Source: Nitrosomonas ureae
Lineage (GTDB): Bacteria; Pseudomonadota; Gammaproteobacteria; Burkholderiales; Nitrosomonadaceae
DNA length: 64,000 bases
NCBI RefSeq assembly: GCF_900108305.1
Contig: NZ_FNUX01000015.1
Coordinates: 1 to 64,000 of the forward strand
Direction of reading: 5' to 3'
Shown: piece after piece, positions 7,962 through 18,100 of the stretch
How positions within the stretch are numbered: position 1 is the first letter of the stretch
Layout: every line of letters begins with the position of its first letter
Translations under genes and position numbers: made by a program
Notes under the pieces: generated by a model
What the model was told of the DNA's origin: nothing
Seen by the model: only the letters and a program-made list of their open reading frames with translations
Database searches by the model: none

Positions 7962-8098
7962 TAATGCGATAGATATAGAATTACATAGTTCCCGAGATTC
8001 ATTTGGATAGGTATACTTATTCATTTGTGTCATTATGGTGCCTATAATGGAACAAGAATAAGTTTAAATTCATTTAAAATGCTCAGGGATCAAGTTGT

Positions 8099-8698
8099 AT
8101 GGGTGATCGGGAAATCGATCAGCAGCTGGTGGAACGAGTTCAAAGCGGGGATAAGCAAGCATTTGATCTGCTGGTGATTAAGTATCAGCGTAAGCTGGCT
8201 CGTTTATTGTCGCAATTTATACGCGACTCCGCTGAAGTTGAGGACGTTACGCAGGAAGCGTTTATTAAAGCATATCGGGCATTACCTTCGTTTCGAGGAG
8301 ATAGTGCTTTCTATACGTGGTTATATCGCATTGGCATTAATACTGCGAAAAATTTTTTGGTATCTCAAGGGCGGAAATTGCCAACTTTGCAAGGTTTCGA
8401 TAATGAAGATGCTGAAGACTTTGAAGATAGTGGTTTGCTAAAGGAAATGAATACACCTGAGAGTGAACTGATGAGTCAGGAAATTGCTCAAACGGTTAAT
8501 CAGACATTGGATTCGTTGCCGGAAGAATTGCGTACAGCGATTGTTTTAAGAGAAATTGATGGGTTAAGTTATGAAGAAATTGCCAATATCATGAATTGCC
8601 CTATCGGAACTGTACGGTCGCGAATATTTCGTGCACGTGAAGCAATTTCAGAACAATTACGCCCTTTGTTAGGGACAAGTAAAGATAAGAGGTGGTAA
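8099..8698 (+). CDS. rpoE: RNA polymerase sigma-E factor (RpoE/AlgU)
   Basis: A 199-residue ECF sigma factor. Region 2 contains FDLLVIKYQRKLARL and EDVTQEAFIKAYRALPSFRG; region 4 contains LPEELRTAIVLREIDG and YEEIANIMNCPIGTVRSRIF, the helix-turn-helix that reads -35 GAACTT-like sites. It directs the envelope stress regulon and is held inactive by the next gene product. The stop is one base before the GTG start of rseA, so the two are co-translated. Start ATG at 8099 fits the family length. Confidence 0.96.
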   Translation: MGDREIDQQLVERVQSGDKQAFDLLVIKYQRKLARLLSQFIRDSAEVEDVTQEAFIKAYRALPSFRGDSAFYTWLYRIGINTAKNFLVSQGRKLPTLQGFDNEDAEDFEDSGLLKEMNTPESELMSQEIAQTVNQTLDSLPEELRTAIVLREIDGLSYEEIANIMNCPIGTVRSRIFRAREAISEQLRPLLGTSKDKRW

Positions 8699-8699
8699 T

Positions 8700-9248
8700 G
8701 TGAAAAGTAAAGTATCTGCATTGATGGATGGTGAGCTTGATCAACAGGATGTTACCAATGTTATTGAAGCTATCAGAAAAGATGATGATTTACAGAACGA
8801 ATGGAGATCTTATCATTTGATTGGCGATACACTCCGAAAGTCATCCCGCTTATCCATGAATATATCTTCCAGAGTCAGTCAAAAATTAATAACCGAACCC
8901 ACAGTATTTTCTCCCAATGTAACAAGGGCAATTCAAAAACAGAAGTATAAGGTATTTACACTCGCGGCTGCTGCTTCTGTTGTTGCAATGATTTCTGCGG
9001 GTCTAATTATGAATAATTTGTATAGACCGCAGCAAATAACGATTGCTGAGCAATCGAATCAGGAAAATAACCTGATTGCCGCCCCCATTATGGTTTCATC
9101 TCCACCCTTAATCCATAATTATTCACATCCACCGGTTGAAATTAATGATTATTTGTTCGTGCATAGAGAGTTTTCTCCGGGAACTACGATGCGTGGACAA
9201 GCGAGCAATATTCATAACGTTGAATATCACGAAAGATATGGTAGATGA
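8700..9248 (+). CDS. rseA: Anti-sigma-E factor RseA/MucA
   Basis: A 182-residue single-pass inner membrane anti-sigma factor. The N-terminal cytosolic domain (MKSKVSALMDGELDQQDV, RKDDDLQNEWRSYHLIGDTLR) is the RseA/MucA sigma-binding fold. One membrane segment lies around residues 89-106 (VFTLAAAASVVAMISAGLIM). The short periplasmic tail would be cut by DegS-like and RseP proteases under stress. The start is GTG at 8700. It overlaps rseB by 4 bp. Confidence 0.9.
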   Translation: MKSKVSALMDGELDQQDVTNVIEAIRKDDDLQNEWRSYHLIGDTLRKSSRLSMNISSRVSQKLITEPTVFSPNVTRAIQKQKYKVFTLAAAASVVAMISAGLIMNNLYRPQQITIAEQSNQENNLIAAPIMVSSPPLIHNYSHPPVEINDYLFVHREFSPGTTMRGQASNIHNVEYHERYGR

Positions 9249-10234
9249 TTAGTCGTCACAGTATTATCTCGTTGTTATGTTTTTTAGCATTTGATATTCA
9301 GGTTGTACTTGCACAGGAGTTACCCCGTTCGTCTGAAGGCGCGCTTGAGTGGCTGAAAAAAATGGCCGAAGCTCCTCGTCGGCACAACTACTCCGGGGTG
9401 TTCATTTATTATGCGGATAGTCATATAGAGGCATCACGCATTGTTCATAAAAATGATCAAGCTGGCGAACATGAAAGAATTGAAGTTTTAGATGGACCGC
9501 CGCGAATAGTTTTGCGTACTAACGATGAAATGAAATGTTATTTGCCAGAAAGCAAAAGAATATATACCGAGAAACGTTGGTTTCGTAAATTTTTCCCAGA
9601 CATTCTTCCGCAGCCATTTGGTAACCTTGATGAGAATTATTACATCAAAGAAGTCAAACGGGAGCGCATAATCGATCATGAAAGCCAGATCATTTCTTTG
9701 ATACCAAGAGATTCTTTACGTCATGGTCATCAATTCTGGATAGATACCCAAACAGGTCTGCTATTAAAAAGTGCTATCATGGACAGCGGTCAAATTATTG
9801 AACAATTTGCATTTGCACAGCTGGAAATTAACGGTGAAATTCAATCCGATTTATTGAAACCTAACTCATTCATGGCTCAAGATGGATGGAAGGTAACCAA
9901 TTTATTGACCTCTGTCATCAGCGAAGGTGAATTAAAATGGCAGATTAATGACTTACCGTCAGGTTTTAGAAAATTAGTTGAAGTGAAGCGCAATTTGACT
10001 GAGAAACCAGTGTTTGTGGATCATATTGCCTTATCCGATGGACTTGCAACAGTATCTGTATTTATTGAGTCTATGGCAGAAGATACGCCAACGCCTACAT
10101 CGGGTTTCTTTACAGATCGAGGTGCAATCAATATCTATGTGCGCGTGTTGGAAGGCAATAAAATCACTACAATAGGTGAGGCTCCGATGGAAACCATAAA
10201 ATTAATTGGCGATTCTGTTATCAAGATTAATTAA
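9245..10234 (+). CDS. rseB: Sigma-E regulatory protein RseB/MucB
   Basis: A 329-residue periplasmic protein with a signal peptide (cleavage near VVLAQE) and the MucB/RseB two-domain structure: a LolA-like N-terminal lipid-sensing domain (HNYSGVFIYYADSHIEASRI) and a C-terminal domain that contacts RseA. It shields RseA from proteolysis until lipid or LPS signals arrive. It is third in rpoE-rseA-rseB, and the ATG overlaps the rseA stop. Confidence 0.92.
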   Translation: MISRHSIISLLCFLAFDIQVVLAQELPRSSEGALEWLKKMAEAPRRHNYSGVFIYYADSHIEASRIVHKNDQAGEHERIEVLDGPPRIVLRTNDEMKCYLPESKRIYTEKRWFRKFFPDILPQPFGNLDENYYIKEVKRERIIDHESQIISLIPRDSLRHGHQFWIDTQTGLLLKSAIMDSGQIIEQFAFAQLEINGEIQSDLLKPNSFMAQDGWKVTNLLTSVISEGELKWQINDLPSGFRKLVEVKRNLTEKPVFVDHIALSDGLATVSVFIESMAEDTPTPTSGFFTDRGAINIYVRVLEGNKITTIGEAPMETIKLIGDSVIKIN

Positions 10235-10397
10235 GTCGTTTTATTTTATATATTTTACTATTACTTCTGAGAAGTATGACAGCAATAATTTTTATTTAAC
10301 TTCATGATTTAAATTTGAATATTTATGAAAAATCATGATCATTAATCATGTATATCAGCATTTATTTTTATATAAGCGTACAGTAAGGATAAGAAGT

Positions 10398-11813
10398 ATG
10401 TTTCAATTAATAATAATTCCATTCATTTTGTTTTTATCGGTAACCTTTGTCCAAGCCACCGAACTACCTGATTTTACCGGGCTAGTAGAGAAACATGGTG
10501 CTGCAGTAGTGAATATCAGTGCTGTACAAAACTTAAATGTGATGAATAATCAGGTGATTCCTGAAATTCCGGGGATTCCGGAGAATTCGCCGTTTTATGA
10601 TTTTTTCAGAAGACATATTCAGCCTTTCCCCGGACCAAGAAAATCTGAACCTAAGTCGTTGGGATCAGGTTTTATTATTAGTTCGGATGGTTATATTCTG
10701 ACAAATGCGCATGTGGTTGAAACCGCTGATGAGATAACCGTAAAGCTTAACGATAAACGTGAATTTGCAGCTGAAATTATCGGTACCGATCGTAAGACCG
10801 ATATTGCACTGATTAAAATCAACGCTACTGATTTACCTGAAGTCACACAAGGGAATCCAGAAAATCTTAAGGTAGGTGAGTGGGTGGTAGCAATTGGTTC
10901 TCCATTTGGTTTTGAACATAGTGTTACAGCGGGAATCGTGAGTGCTAAAGGGCGTTCTTTGGCACAGGAAAATTATGTTCCATTCATACAAACTGATGTT
11001 GCAATTAACCCAGGAAATTCAGGCGGGCCATTGTTTAACATGAAGGGTGAAGTGGTTGGAATTAATTCTCAAATTTATAGCCGTACGGGCGGATTTATGG
11101 GGCTGTCTTTTGCGATACCGATCAATGTCGCCACTGAGATTGCTGATCAGCTAAAGATTGGCGGTAAAGTAAGTCGGGGAAGAATTGGTGTAATGATTCA
11201 GGAAGTAACTAAAGAATTGGCGGAATCTTTTGGGCTAGCGGATAGTAAAGGAGCCTTAGTCGTTTCTATTGAAAAGGATGGCCCTGCGGGGAAAGCCGGG
11301 GTTCAAGCTCGTGATATTATTCTGAAGTTCGATGAAAAGGACGTTTTAACATCTTCAGATTTGCCCCGTATAGTGGGCAATACCAAGCCAGGCTCAAAAG
11401 TAGCCATTCAAATTTGGCGGGATGGTGCTTTAAGAACAGTTAAGGTCGAAGTTGGAGAAACGCCTTCTGATGAAGAATCAGAAAACCGCAAACTTAAGCA
11501 AAGCAAAAAACCGAATACTTCTAATCGTCTAGGGTTGGCATTAAGTGAGGTTACCGATGAGCAAAAGAAACAGCTGGAGATTGCCAATGGTTTACTGGTT
11601 GAAGACATGCAGTCCGGTATTGCCAGTCGAGCAGGAATTCGTATCGGAGACATTATCCTGGGATTTAACAGTAAAGACGTAAAAAGTGTCGCGCAGTTTG
11701 ATGAACTGCTCAATCAAGTTAAAAGTGGAAAAAATATAGCCTTGCTTGTAAAAAGAGGAGATATCGCAACTTTCATTACAATGAAACTCTCCGATGATGA
11801 CAAAGAAAATTGA
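10398..11813 (+). CDS. degP: Periplasmic serine protease DegP/MucD (Do family)
   Basis: HtrA-type protease/chaperone for misfolded envelope proteins. I chose the ATG at 10398 (471 aa) because AAGGATAAG precedes it and the signal peptide MFQLIIIPFILFLSVTFVQA starts there; an upstream ATG at 10335 would add 21 residues. Catalytic triad: His105 (TNAHVV), Asp135 (DRKTDIAL), Ser208 (GNSGGPLF). Two PDZ domains follow (~280-370 and ~385-470), as in DegP/DegQ/MucD. It is 163 bp after rseB, so it belongs to the sigma-E stress cluster. Confidence 0.95.
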   Translation: MFQLIIIPFILFLSVTFVQATELPDFTGLVEKHGAAVVNISAVQNLNVMNNQVIPEIPGIPENSPFYDFFRRHIQPFPGPRKSEPKSLGSGFIISSDGYILTNAHVVETADEITVKLNDKREFAAEIIGTDRKTDIALIKINATDLPEVTQGNPENLKVGEWVVAIGSPFGFEHSVTAGIVSAKGRSLAQENYVPFIQTDVAINPGNSGGPLFNMKGEVVGINSQIYSRTGGFMGLSFAIPINVATEIADQLKIGGKVSRGRIGVMIQEVTKELAESFGLADSKGALVVSIEKDGPAGKAGVQARDIILKFDEKDVLTSSDLPRIVGNTKPGSKVAIQIWRDGALRTVKVEVGETPSDEESENRKLKQSKKPNTSNRLGLALSEVTDEQKKQLEIANGLLVEDMQSGIASRAGIRIGDIILGFNSKDVKSVAQFDELLNQVKSGKNIALLVKRGDIATFITMKLSDDDKEN

Positions 11814-12087
11814 GTCTGGTCCTTTTTGCACTGATCAAACACGGGAACTGATGATCTATGGTCGAGAAGATTGTCACCTTTGTCAAGATATGATACTTGC
11901 TCTGCAGAATTTGCAGCAGCAATTATCATTCGATTTCAAGGTTATTGATATTGATTCCGATCCAGATCTGGTTGCGCGCTATGGAGAAAAAATTCCAGTA
12001 TTGATTTCATCACTTACCAATCAAGAGATTTGTCATTATTTTCTTGATTTAGCAGCTTTAGATGATTATCTTGGTAGATTTCGTTAG
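11794..12087 (+). CDS. Glutaredoxin-like thiol protein (DUF836 type)
   Basis: A 97-residue thioredoxin-fold protein with the active-site pattern REDCHLCQDM and the cis-Pro region KIPVLISS. Its start overlaps the 3' end of degP by 20 bp. A second ATG at 11851, with GGGAAC in front of it, would give a 78-residue form. Small proteins of this type often sit between degP/mucD and lepA in betaproteobacteria. The substrate is unknown. Confidence 0.8.
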   Translation: MMTKKIESGPFCTDQTRELMIYGREDCHLCQDMILALQNLQQQLSFDFKVIDIDSDPDLVARYGEKIPVLISSLTNQEICHYFLDLAALDDYLGRFR

Positions 12088-12192
12088 AATGCTGCCTCTA
12101 TAATTGCCAATATAATATTAAGTTTTCAGCTTGGCTAGTAGATGAGTTTTTAGAGCTCTGCTGGAAATATACTCTCTATTTTTTATATCCTG

Positions 12193-13986
12193 ATGCAGCA
12201 TATCCGTAATTTTTCCATCATTGCCCATATTGATCACGGTAAGTCAACGCTGGCGGATCGTATTATTCATCTGTGCGGTGGTTTATCCGATCGTGAAATG
12301 GAAGCGCAAGTATTAGATTCTATGGATTTGGAGCGTGAAAGAGGCATTACCATCAAAGCCCAAACAGCGGCATTGCGCTACAAAGCAAAAAATGGCGAAA
12401 CTTATTTGTTGAATTTGATTGATACACCGGGACATGTTGATTTTTCTTATGAAGTTTCGCGTTCTTTAGCTGCCTGCGAAGGCGCGCTTTTGGTCGTTGA
12501 TGCTTCCCAAGGCGTTGAGGCGCAAACGGTTGCCAATTGTTATACAGCGATTGAGCAAGATGTTGAAGTTGTTCCAATCTTAAACAAGATTGATCTTCCA
12601 GCTGCTGATCCGGAACGTGTCATCAGCAACATTGAAGAGGTAATTGGAATCGATGCGCAGGATGCGGTCAGAATCAGTGCAAAAACGGGGGAAGGTATAG
12701 AAGATGTTTTAGAAGCTTTGATCGCTAAAATACCCGCACCGAAAGGTGATCCGGGTGCACCCTTAAAAGCCTTGATTATTGATTCCTGGTTTGACAACTA
12801 TGTTGGTGTCGTGATTTTGGTCAGAGTGATGGACGGTACGGTAAAACCTGGTGATAAGATACTGCTGATGGCCAGCAAAGCTGTGCAGTTATGCGAGCAG
12901 GTGGGGGTGTTTGTGCCAAAATCGGTCTATCGTGATTCGCTCGGCGCTGGCGAGGTGGGTTTTATCATCTCGGGCATCAAAGAATTGGATATAGCAAAGG
13001 TAGGAGATACCGTAACTTCTGCAATTCATCCAGCGGCAAATCCCCTCCAAGGTTTCAAAGAAATAAAACCACAAGTGTTTGCCGGTTTATATCCCGTAGA
13101 ATCCAATCAATATGATGCGCTGCGTTCAGCATTGGAAAAGCTGAAATTGAATGATTCGTCACTGCATTTTGAGCCGGAAGTATCTCAAGCATTGGGTTTC
13201 GGCTTTCGTTGTGGTTTTCTTGGGTTGTTGCATATGGATATTGTGCAGGAACGGTTAGAGCGCGAATATGATATGGACTTGATTACGACAGCCCCCACTG
13301 TTATTTATCAAGTACTGATGCGTGATGGTACGGTGATTGAGATTGAAAACCCGTCAAAAATACCAGACCTGTCAAAAATTGCAGAGATTCGCGAACCCAT
13401 AATTACTTCAACTATTATTGTGCCGGAAGAATATGTTGGCGCAGTGATCACCTTGTGCGTTAGTAAACGTGGAAATCAAGTGAATATGCAGTATATGGGT
13501 AAACAAGTCATGCTGACCTACGAAATGCCGCTTAATGAAGTTGTTATGGATTTTTTTGATCGGTTGAAATCCACCAGTCGCGGTTATGCTTCTTTGGATT
13601 ATGAATTCAAAGAGTTCCGTGCTTCCGATTTAGTAAAGCTGGATATATTGATTAACGGCGACAAGGTCGATGCGTTGTCTTTGATCATTCATCGAAGTAG
13701 CAGTCAGTATAGGGGGCGTGAATTAGTGCAAAAAATGCGTCAGTTAATTCCTCGTCAGATGTTTGATATTGCCGTGCAAGCTGCAGTGGGCGCTCATATT
13801 ATTGCGCGCGAAACAGTCAAGGCATTACGAAAGAATGTGTTGGCAAAATGCTACGGTGGCGATATCTCGCGTAAACGAAAGTTGCTGGAGAAACAAAAAG
13901 CAGGTAAAAAGAGAATGAAGCGGGTTGGCAATGTGGAAATTCCACAAGAGGCGTTTCTGGCAATTTTGCAAGTTGATAATAAATAA
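12193..13986 (+). CDS. lepA: Elongation factor 4 (LepA)
   Basis: A 597-residue translational GTPase that acts on stalled or mis-translocated ribosomes. P-loop AHIDHGKST and G3 DTPGHVDF are in the N-terminal G domain, NKIDLP (G4) follows, and the LepA-specific C-terminal domain ends with [20 protein letters not shown]. Length is standard. It begins the lepA-lepB-DUF4845-rnc-era cluster. No strong ribosome binding site is seen before the ATG. Confidence 0.97.
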   Translation: MQHIRNFSIIAHIDHGKSTLADRIIHLCGGLSDREMEAQVLDSMDLERERGITIKAQTAALRYKAKNGETYLLNLIDTPGHVDFSYEVSRSLAACEGALLVVDASQGVEAQTVANCYTAIEQDVEVVPILNKIDLPAADPERVISNIEEVIGIDAQDAVRISAKTGEGIEDVLEALIAKIPAPKGDPGAPLKALIIDSWFDNYVGVVILVRVMDGTVKPGDKILLMASKAVQLCEQVGVFVPKSVYRDSLGAGEVGFIISGIKELDIAKVGDTVTSAIHPAANPLQGFKEIKPQVFAGLYPVESNQYDALRSALEKLKLNDSSLHFEPEVSQALGFGFRCGFLGLLHMDIVQERLEREYDMDLITTAPTVIYQVLMRDGTVIEIENPSKIPDLSKIAEIREPIITSTIIVPEEYVGAVITLCVSKRGNQVNMQYMGKQVMLTYEMPLNEVVMDFFDRLKSTSRGYASLDYEFKEFRASDLVKLDILINGDKVDALSLIIHRSSSQYRGRELVQKMRQLIPRQMFDIAVQAAVGAHIIARETVKALRKNVLAKCYGGDISRKRKLLEKQKAGKKRMKRVGNVEIPQEAFLAILQVDNK

Positions 13987-14092
13987 TAATGATGAGCAGA
14001 AAAAAATTTTTTCCGCAGGGATTCAGGTTGAACTTTAACGCGCACATAATAATTCAAAATAGCACCTATCGTGCACAATCAAAGGAAATTGC

Positions 14093-14896
14093 ATGAATTT
14101 TCCATTGATACTTTTAATTTTGCTTGTAATTACCGGCAGTATTTGGTTATTAGATACTATTTTCTGGAAAAAAAAGCGCGGACAGAATGAAAATGAACCA
14201 TGGTGGATCGAATATCCCAAAAGTTTCTTTCCTATCATTTTGATTGTTTTTAGTTTGCGTTCTTTCGTCATTGAGCCATTTAAAATTCCATCAGGTTCAA
14301 TGCTACCTACATTATTGATAGGCGATTTTATTCTTGTAAATAAATATATCTATGGTATAAGGCTACCAGTCATTAATAAGAAAATTTTGGAGATGGACGA
14401 ACCCAAACGAGGGGATGTATTGGTTTTCCGTTATCCAGAAGATCCATCAATTGATTACATCAAACGAGTGGTTGGCATTCCGGGTGACGTTATTACTTAC
14501 CATAATAAACAGTTAATTATTAATGGGGAAGTGATAAGAATGGAATACGAAGGCGACTATAAATATGTCGAATCCGGGTTGGGATATATTTATTCCGATC
14601 GTTATTCGGAATATCTAGCTGACGAAAGTCATTCCATTATTATTAGCCAGGATATTAAGGGTATTCAGTTTTCGAACGTTCGGCAATTTGAATTCCGTGA
14701 TAACTGCAAGTATCGTCGTACCGGGTTTACTTGTGAAGTGCCGGCTGGAAATTATTTTACCTTGGGCGACAATCGTGATAGCAGTAGTGATAGTCGTTAT
14801 TGGGGGTTCGTGCCTGAGGAAAATATTGTCGGTAAGGCATTCATGATTTGGTGGAATTTTGGAGATCTTAGTCGTATCGGGGTGTCGATTAAATAA
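14093..14896 (+). CDS. lepB: Signal peptidase I
   Basis: Membrane serine protease that removes Sec/Tat signal peptides. Two N-terminal hydrophobic segments (~4-22 and ~46-60) are followed by the periplasmic catalytic domain. The catalytic Ser69 lies in IPSGSMLPT and the general base Lys124 in YIKRVVGIPGD. GDNRDSSSDSRYWG is the family box E. At 267 residues it is shorter than the E. coli enzyme, as in many betaproteobacteria. It is in the lepA-lepB-rnc-era operon. Confidence 0.96.
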   Translation: MNFPLILLILLVITGSIWLLDTIFWKKKRGQNENEPWWIEYPKSFFPIILIVFSLRSFVIEPFKIPSGSMLPTLLIGDFILVNKYIYGIRLPVINKKILEMDEPKRGDVLVFRYPEDPSIDYIKRVVGIPGDVITYHNKQLIINGEVIRMEYEGDYKYVESGLGYIYSDRYSEYLADESHSIIISQDIKGIQFSNVRQFEFRDNCKYRRTGFTCEVPAGNYFTLGDNRDSSSDSRYWGFVPEENIVGKAFMIWWNFGDLSRIGVSIK

Positions 14897-14922
14897 TAAG
14901 CTTTTTTCTATGAGGTGGGAAC

Positions 14923-15294
14923 GTGAATTATCACAAGATGTCACGGAGACAAAAAGGTATTGGTTTAGTCAGTTTATTAATGTGGTCCGTGGTTCTGGTG
15001 TTAATTGTTATCACTAGTCTGAGAATTGTGCCGGCTTATATAGAATACTCAGCAATTAAAAAAAATCTATCGGCCATTGCTAAAGATACAGGTTTGCAAA
15101 ATACGAACCTAAACCAAATAAGACTAGCATTTAGTAGACGCGCTCAGATTGATGATATTAAGTCTATTAGTGGTCAAGATATTAAGATAAATAGAGAAAC
15201 TGGACGAGTTATTTTGAGCGCCAGCTATACAGCAAAAATTCCGCTATTTTCCAATGTGTCTTTAAGCATTGATTTTGAAGCAGTGAGCGACTAG
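14923..15294 (+). CDS. DUF4845 membrane protein
   Basis: A 123-residue protein with one N-terminal membrane segment (GLVSLLMWSVVLVLIVIT, ~18-37) and a small extracytoplasmic domain. This family sits between lepB and rnc in many beta- and gammaproteobacteria; its role is unknown. GTG at 14923 is the likely start, as GAGGTGG is 5 nt upstream; an ATG at 14938 is too far from it. The fold at the N-terminus is pilin-like in look but lacks a clear prepilin cleavage site. Confidence 0.8.
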   Translation: MNYHKMSRRQKGIGLVSLLMWSVVLVLIVITSLRIVPAYIEYSAIKKNLSAIAKDTGLQNTNLNQIRLAFSRRAQIDDIKSISGQDIKINRETGRVILSASYTAKIPLFSNVSLSIDFEAVSD

Positions 15295-15307
15295 TACCTG
15301 AAAGATT

Positions 15308-16021
15308 ATGCAAGATGGGACAATATCAAATAATACCCGACAGTTACTGGATATATTCTGTGAACGTCTTGGATATTGCTTTACTCAATTCCAATTACTG
15401 CAAACGGCATTAACTCATCGAAGCCACAGCACTCCTCATAATGAACGTCTTGAATTTCTGGGCGACGCGATATTGAACTGCGTAATCTCGGGAATAATTT
15501 ATAAGCATTTTCCAGAATTGCCAGAAGGTCACCTGTCCCGACTTCGCGCCAATTTTGTGAATCAAAAGGCATTGTCGAGCATTGCGCTTAACTTGCAAAT
15601 GGATAAGCTGGTTAGATTAGGTGAAGGTGAGCTAAAAAGCGGTGGCTATCATCGCCCGTCGATTCTTGCGGATACTTTTGAAGCCTTGTTGGGCGCTATT
15701 TATCTGGATAGTGATTATGCGCAAGTGGAAACAGTGGTTATGGCGATCTATTTACCTCTGATACAAAATATTGATCTTAAATCACCCGCTAAGGATCCTA
15801 AAACTTTATTGCAGGAATTTTTACAAAGCCAGAAGCTATCATTGCCAGAATATCTAGTGGTTACAACCAGCGGTAAAGCGCATAAACAAAAATTCAAAGT
15901 AGAATGTGTAATATCCTCATTAAATATTCGAACTGCAGGTGAAGGTACCAATCGCCGGAGTGCCGAACAAGTAGCTGCAAAATTAGCCTATGAAAAAATT
16001 TGTCTGCACCACACGCACTAA
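15308..16021 (+). CDS. rnc: Ribonuclease III
   Basis: A 237-residue double-stranded-RNA nuclease. The signature ERLEFLGDA is at residues 46-54, with a second catalytic acidic cluster in DTFEALLGAIYLD. The C-terminal dsRNA-binding domain (~160-235: DPKTLLQEFLQSQ, AEQVAAKLAYEKI) is complete. It processes rRNA precursors and mRNA hairpins. It is cotranscribed with lepB upstream and era downstream. Confidence 0.96.
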   Translation: MQDGTISNNTRQLLDIFCERLGYCFTQFQLLQTALTHRSHSTPHNERLEFLGDAILNCVISGIIYKHFPELPEGHLSRLRANFVNQKALSSIALNLQMDKLVRLGEGELKSGGYHRPSILADTFEALLGAIYLDSDYAQVETVVMAIYLPLIQNIDLKSPAKDPKTLLQEFLQSQKLSLPEYLVVTTSGKAHKQKFKVECVISSLNIRTAGEGTNRRSAEQVAAKLAYEKICLHHTH

Positions 16022-16066
16022 ATTAATAGTGTTTAATAAGCTAATTACTACCCATAACGCCTTAGA

Positions 16067-16960
16067 ATGACCCTTCATGCCAATTTTCGTACTGGTTACG
16101 TAGCAATTATCGGTCGCCCCAATGTAGGTAAATCGACTTTATTAAATAAGTTGGTGAAACAGAAAATCAGCATTACATCAAAGAAAGCGCAGACAACTCG
16201 TTTCAGAATTAACGGTATTTTGACGGATAAACAGACGCAATTTGTTTTTGTTGATACGCCCGGTTTTCAAACACACTATACCAGTGGCTTAAATGCCGCG
16301 ATGAATCGAGTGGTGACCCAGAGTATGCGCGAGGTGAATGTTATATTGTTTGTCATTGAGGCGATGTGCCTTGATCAACGCGATATTGCGGTGCTCAGAA
16401 TTCTACCTGCGAATGTTCCGATTATTTTAGTGGTCAATAAAATTGATAAATTGGCAGATAAGAATCAGCTATTGCCATTTCTGAGTGAAGTCGCTCAAGT
16501 AGTTAAATTTTCTGACATCATACCGGTGAGCGCGATGTATAAAATCCAGCTAGCAGAGCTTCTCAATACTATTCGTAACTATTTGCCTGTTAGTGAACCT
16601 TTGTATGATAAGGATGAAATTACAGATCGCAGTGAGCGTTTTCTTGCCGGAGAATTTATTCGTGAAAAATTATTTCGCCTGGTTGGTGATGAAATTCCTT
16701 ATTCGACCAGCGTTGTGATTGATCAATTTAAGTTGGAAAATCATCTGCACAAGATTTATGCCACTATCCTGGTTGATAAACCCAATCAGAAGGCAATTAT
16801 TATTGGAAAGAAAGGTGAAAAGCTTAAGCAAATAGCAAGCCAGGCACGAAAAGACATGGAATTATTGTTTGGGGAGAAAGTGTATCTGGAAGTTTGGGTT
16901 AAAGTTAAAAGCGGTTGGGCTGATAGTGAAAGTGTGCTAAGAAACCTAGGGTATGAATAA
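16067..16960 (+). CDS. era: GTPase Era
   Basis: A 297-residue GTPase for 16S rRNA 3'-end and 30S maturation. The P-loop GRPNVGKST is at residues 16-24, G3 is DTPGF, G4 is NKID, and the C-terminal KH domain ends with [18 protein letters not shown] and a conserved tail. The next gene in the usual order, recO, is absent: only 38 bp separate era from pdxJ. Confidence 0.96.
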   Translation: MTLHANFRTGYVAIIGRPNVGKSTLLNKLVKQKISITSKKAQTTRFRINGILTDKQTQFVFVDTPGFQTHYTSGLNAAMNRVVTQSMREVNVILFVIEAMCLDQRDIAVLRILPANVPIILVVNKIDKLADKNQLLPFLSEVAQVVKFSDIIPVSAMYKIQLAELLNTIRNYLPVSEPLYDKDEITDRSERFLAGEFIREKLFRLVGDEIPYSTSVVIDQFKLENHLHKIYATILVDKPNQKAIIIGKKGEKLKQIASQARKDMELLFGEKVYLEVWVKVKSGWADSESVLRNLGYE

Positions 16961-16998
16961 ATCATTAAGAATTATTGGCGTCTTGGGGATCTCAGAGA

Positions 16999-17724
16999 AT
17001 GATTGAATTAGGTGTCAATATTGATCATGTGGCGACATTACGGCAAGCGCGCGGAACAAAATACCCGGACCCGATTGAAGCGGCATTGATCGCCGAATCT
17101 GCCGGAGCTGATGCGATTACTTTACATTTGCGCGAAGATCGGCGGCATATTCAGGATCGTGATGTGGAAATTTTGCGTAACCGGTTGACGACTAGAATGA
17201 ATCTGGAAAGTGCAGTGACCGATGAAATGATTAATATCGCACTTAGAATAAAGCCCTGCGACATTTGTTTAGTGCCTGAGAGACGTGAAGAATTAACAAC
17301 TGAAGGGGGGCTCGATGTGGTGAAGCATTTCGATCAGATCAAGCGTGCATGTCAAAAATTGGGAGACGCGGGGATACGTGTTTCATTGTTCATTAATGCT
17401 GATGCGCTGCAAATTGATGCTGCAGCTCGAGCAGGTGCACCTGTTATCGAAATCCATACCGGCAGCTATGCTGATGCACATTCATTTGAGGCGCAGAAAA
17501 AGCATTTTCTTGAGGTGCAGGAAGCCGTTGGTTTGGGTCGATACCTTGGTCTGAAAGTTAATGCCGGGCATGGTTTGCATTATGAAAATGTTCAGGCCAT
17601 TGCAGCCATTCCTGAAATTTCGGAATTGAATATTGGACATGCAATTGTTGCCAGAGCTATTTTTGTTGGTTTTAAACCTGCCATACAAGAAATGAAACAG
17701 CTGATGCTCGAGTCGCGTAAATGA
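16999..17724 (+). CDS. pdxJ: Pyridoxine 5'-phosphate synthase
   Basis: Condenses 1-deoxyxylulose 5-phosphate with 3-amino-2-oxopropyl phosphate to give pyridoxine 5'-phosphate (vitamin B6). The TIM-barrel start [19 protein letters not shown] is diagnostic, so I use ATG 16999 (241 aa) rather than the in-frame TTG at 16975. [13 protein letters not shown] near the end is also typical. Its stop overlaps the acpS start (ATGA). Confidence 0.96.
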   Translation: MIELGVNIDHVATLRQARGTKYPDPIEAALIAESAGADAITLHLREDRRHIQDRDVEILRNRLTTRMNLESAVTDEMINIALRIKPCDICLVPERREELTTEGGLDVVKHFDQIKRACQKLGDAGIRVSLFINADALQIDAAARAGAPVIEIHTGSYADAHSFEAQKKHFLEVQEAVGLGRYLGLKVNAGHGLHYENVQAIAAIPEISELNIGHAIVARAIFVGFKPAIQEMKQLMLESRK

Positions 17725-18098
17725 TTTATGGTATTGGAACCGATATTGTCGAATCAGCCAGGATTGCACAATCGGTGAGTCGTTTCGGCGAGCGCTTTGC
17801 ACGGCGTATATTGACCGATAGCGAATTGCAGGAGTATCAAACGAGCAGTAAGCCAATACTTTTTCTTGCTAGTCGCTTTGCTGCTAAAGAAGCGTTATCC
17901 AAGGCGATGGGTACAGGTTTACGGCACCCGGTAAATTTGACATATATCACGATTACTCACAATGGTTTGGGAAAACCATTTTTCCAATTTCACCCTGAAC
18001 TCAATCAATTACTTTTCGACCAGGGAATCACGCAACATCATCTTTCTATTAGCGATGAAGTAAATATGGTCTGTGCTTTTGTCGTATTGGAGAAATAA
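17721..18098 (+). CDS. acpS: Holo-[acyl-carrier-protein] synthase
   Basis: A 125-residue phosphopantetheinyl transferase that activates ACP from CoA. Metal-binding Asp8 is in GIGTDIVES, and the second motif is [14 protein letters not shown]. The pdxJ-acpS coupling by a 4-bp overlap is common in proteobacteria. Confidence 0.95.
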   Translation: MIYGIGTDIVESARIAQSVSRFGERFARRILTDSELQEYQTSSKPILFLASRFAAKEALSKAMGTGLRHPVNLTYITITHNGLGKPFFQFHPELNQLLFDQGITQHHLSISDEVNMVCAFVVLEK

Positions 18099-18100
18099 TC

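Noticed and set aside
10335..10397. Extended N-terminus for DegP from the ATG at 10335
   Set aside because: It would place 21 extra residues before a clean signal peptide; the ATG at 10398 has its own ribosome binding site.
13990..14020. A/T-run palindrome between lepA and lepB as a terminator
   Set aside because: The GCAGAAAAAAATTTTTTCCGC-like stretch lacks a loop and a GC stem; lepA and lepB are normally cotranscribed.
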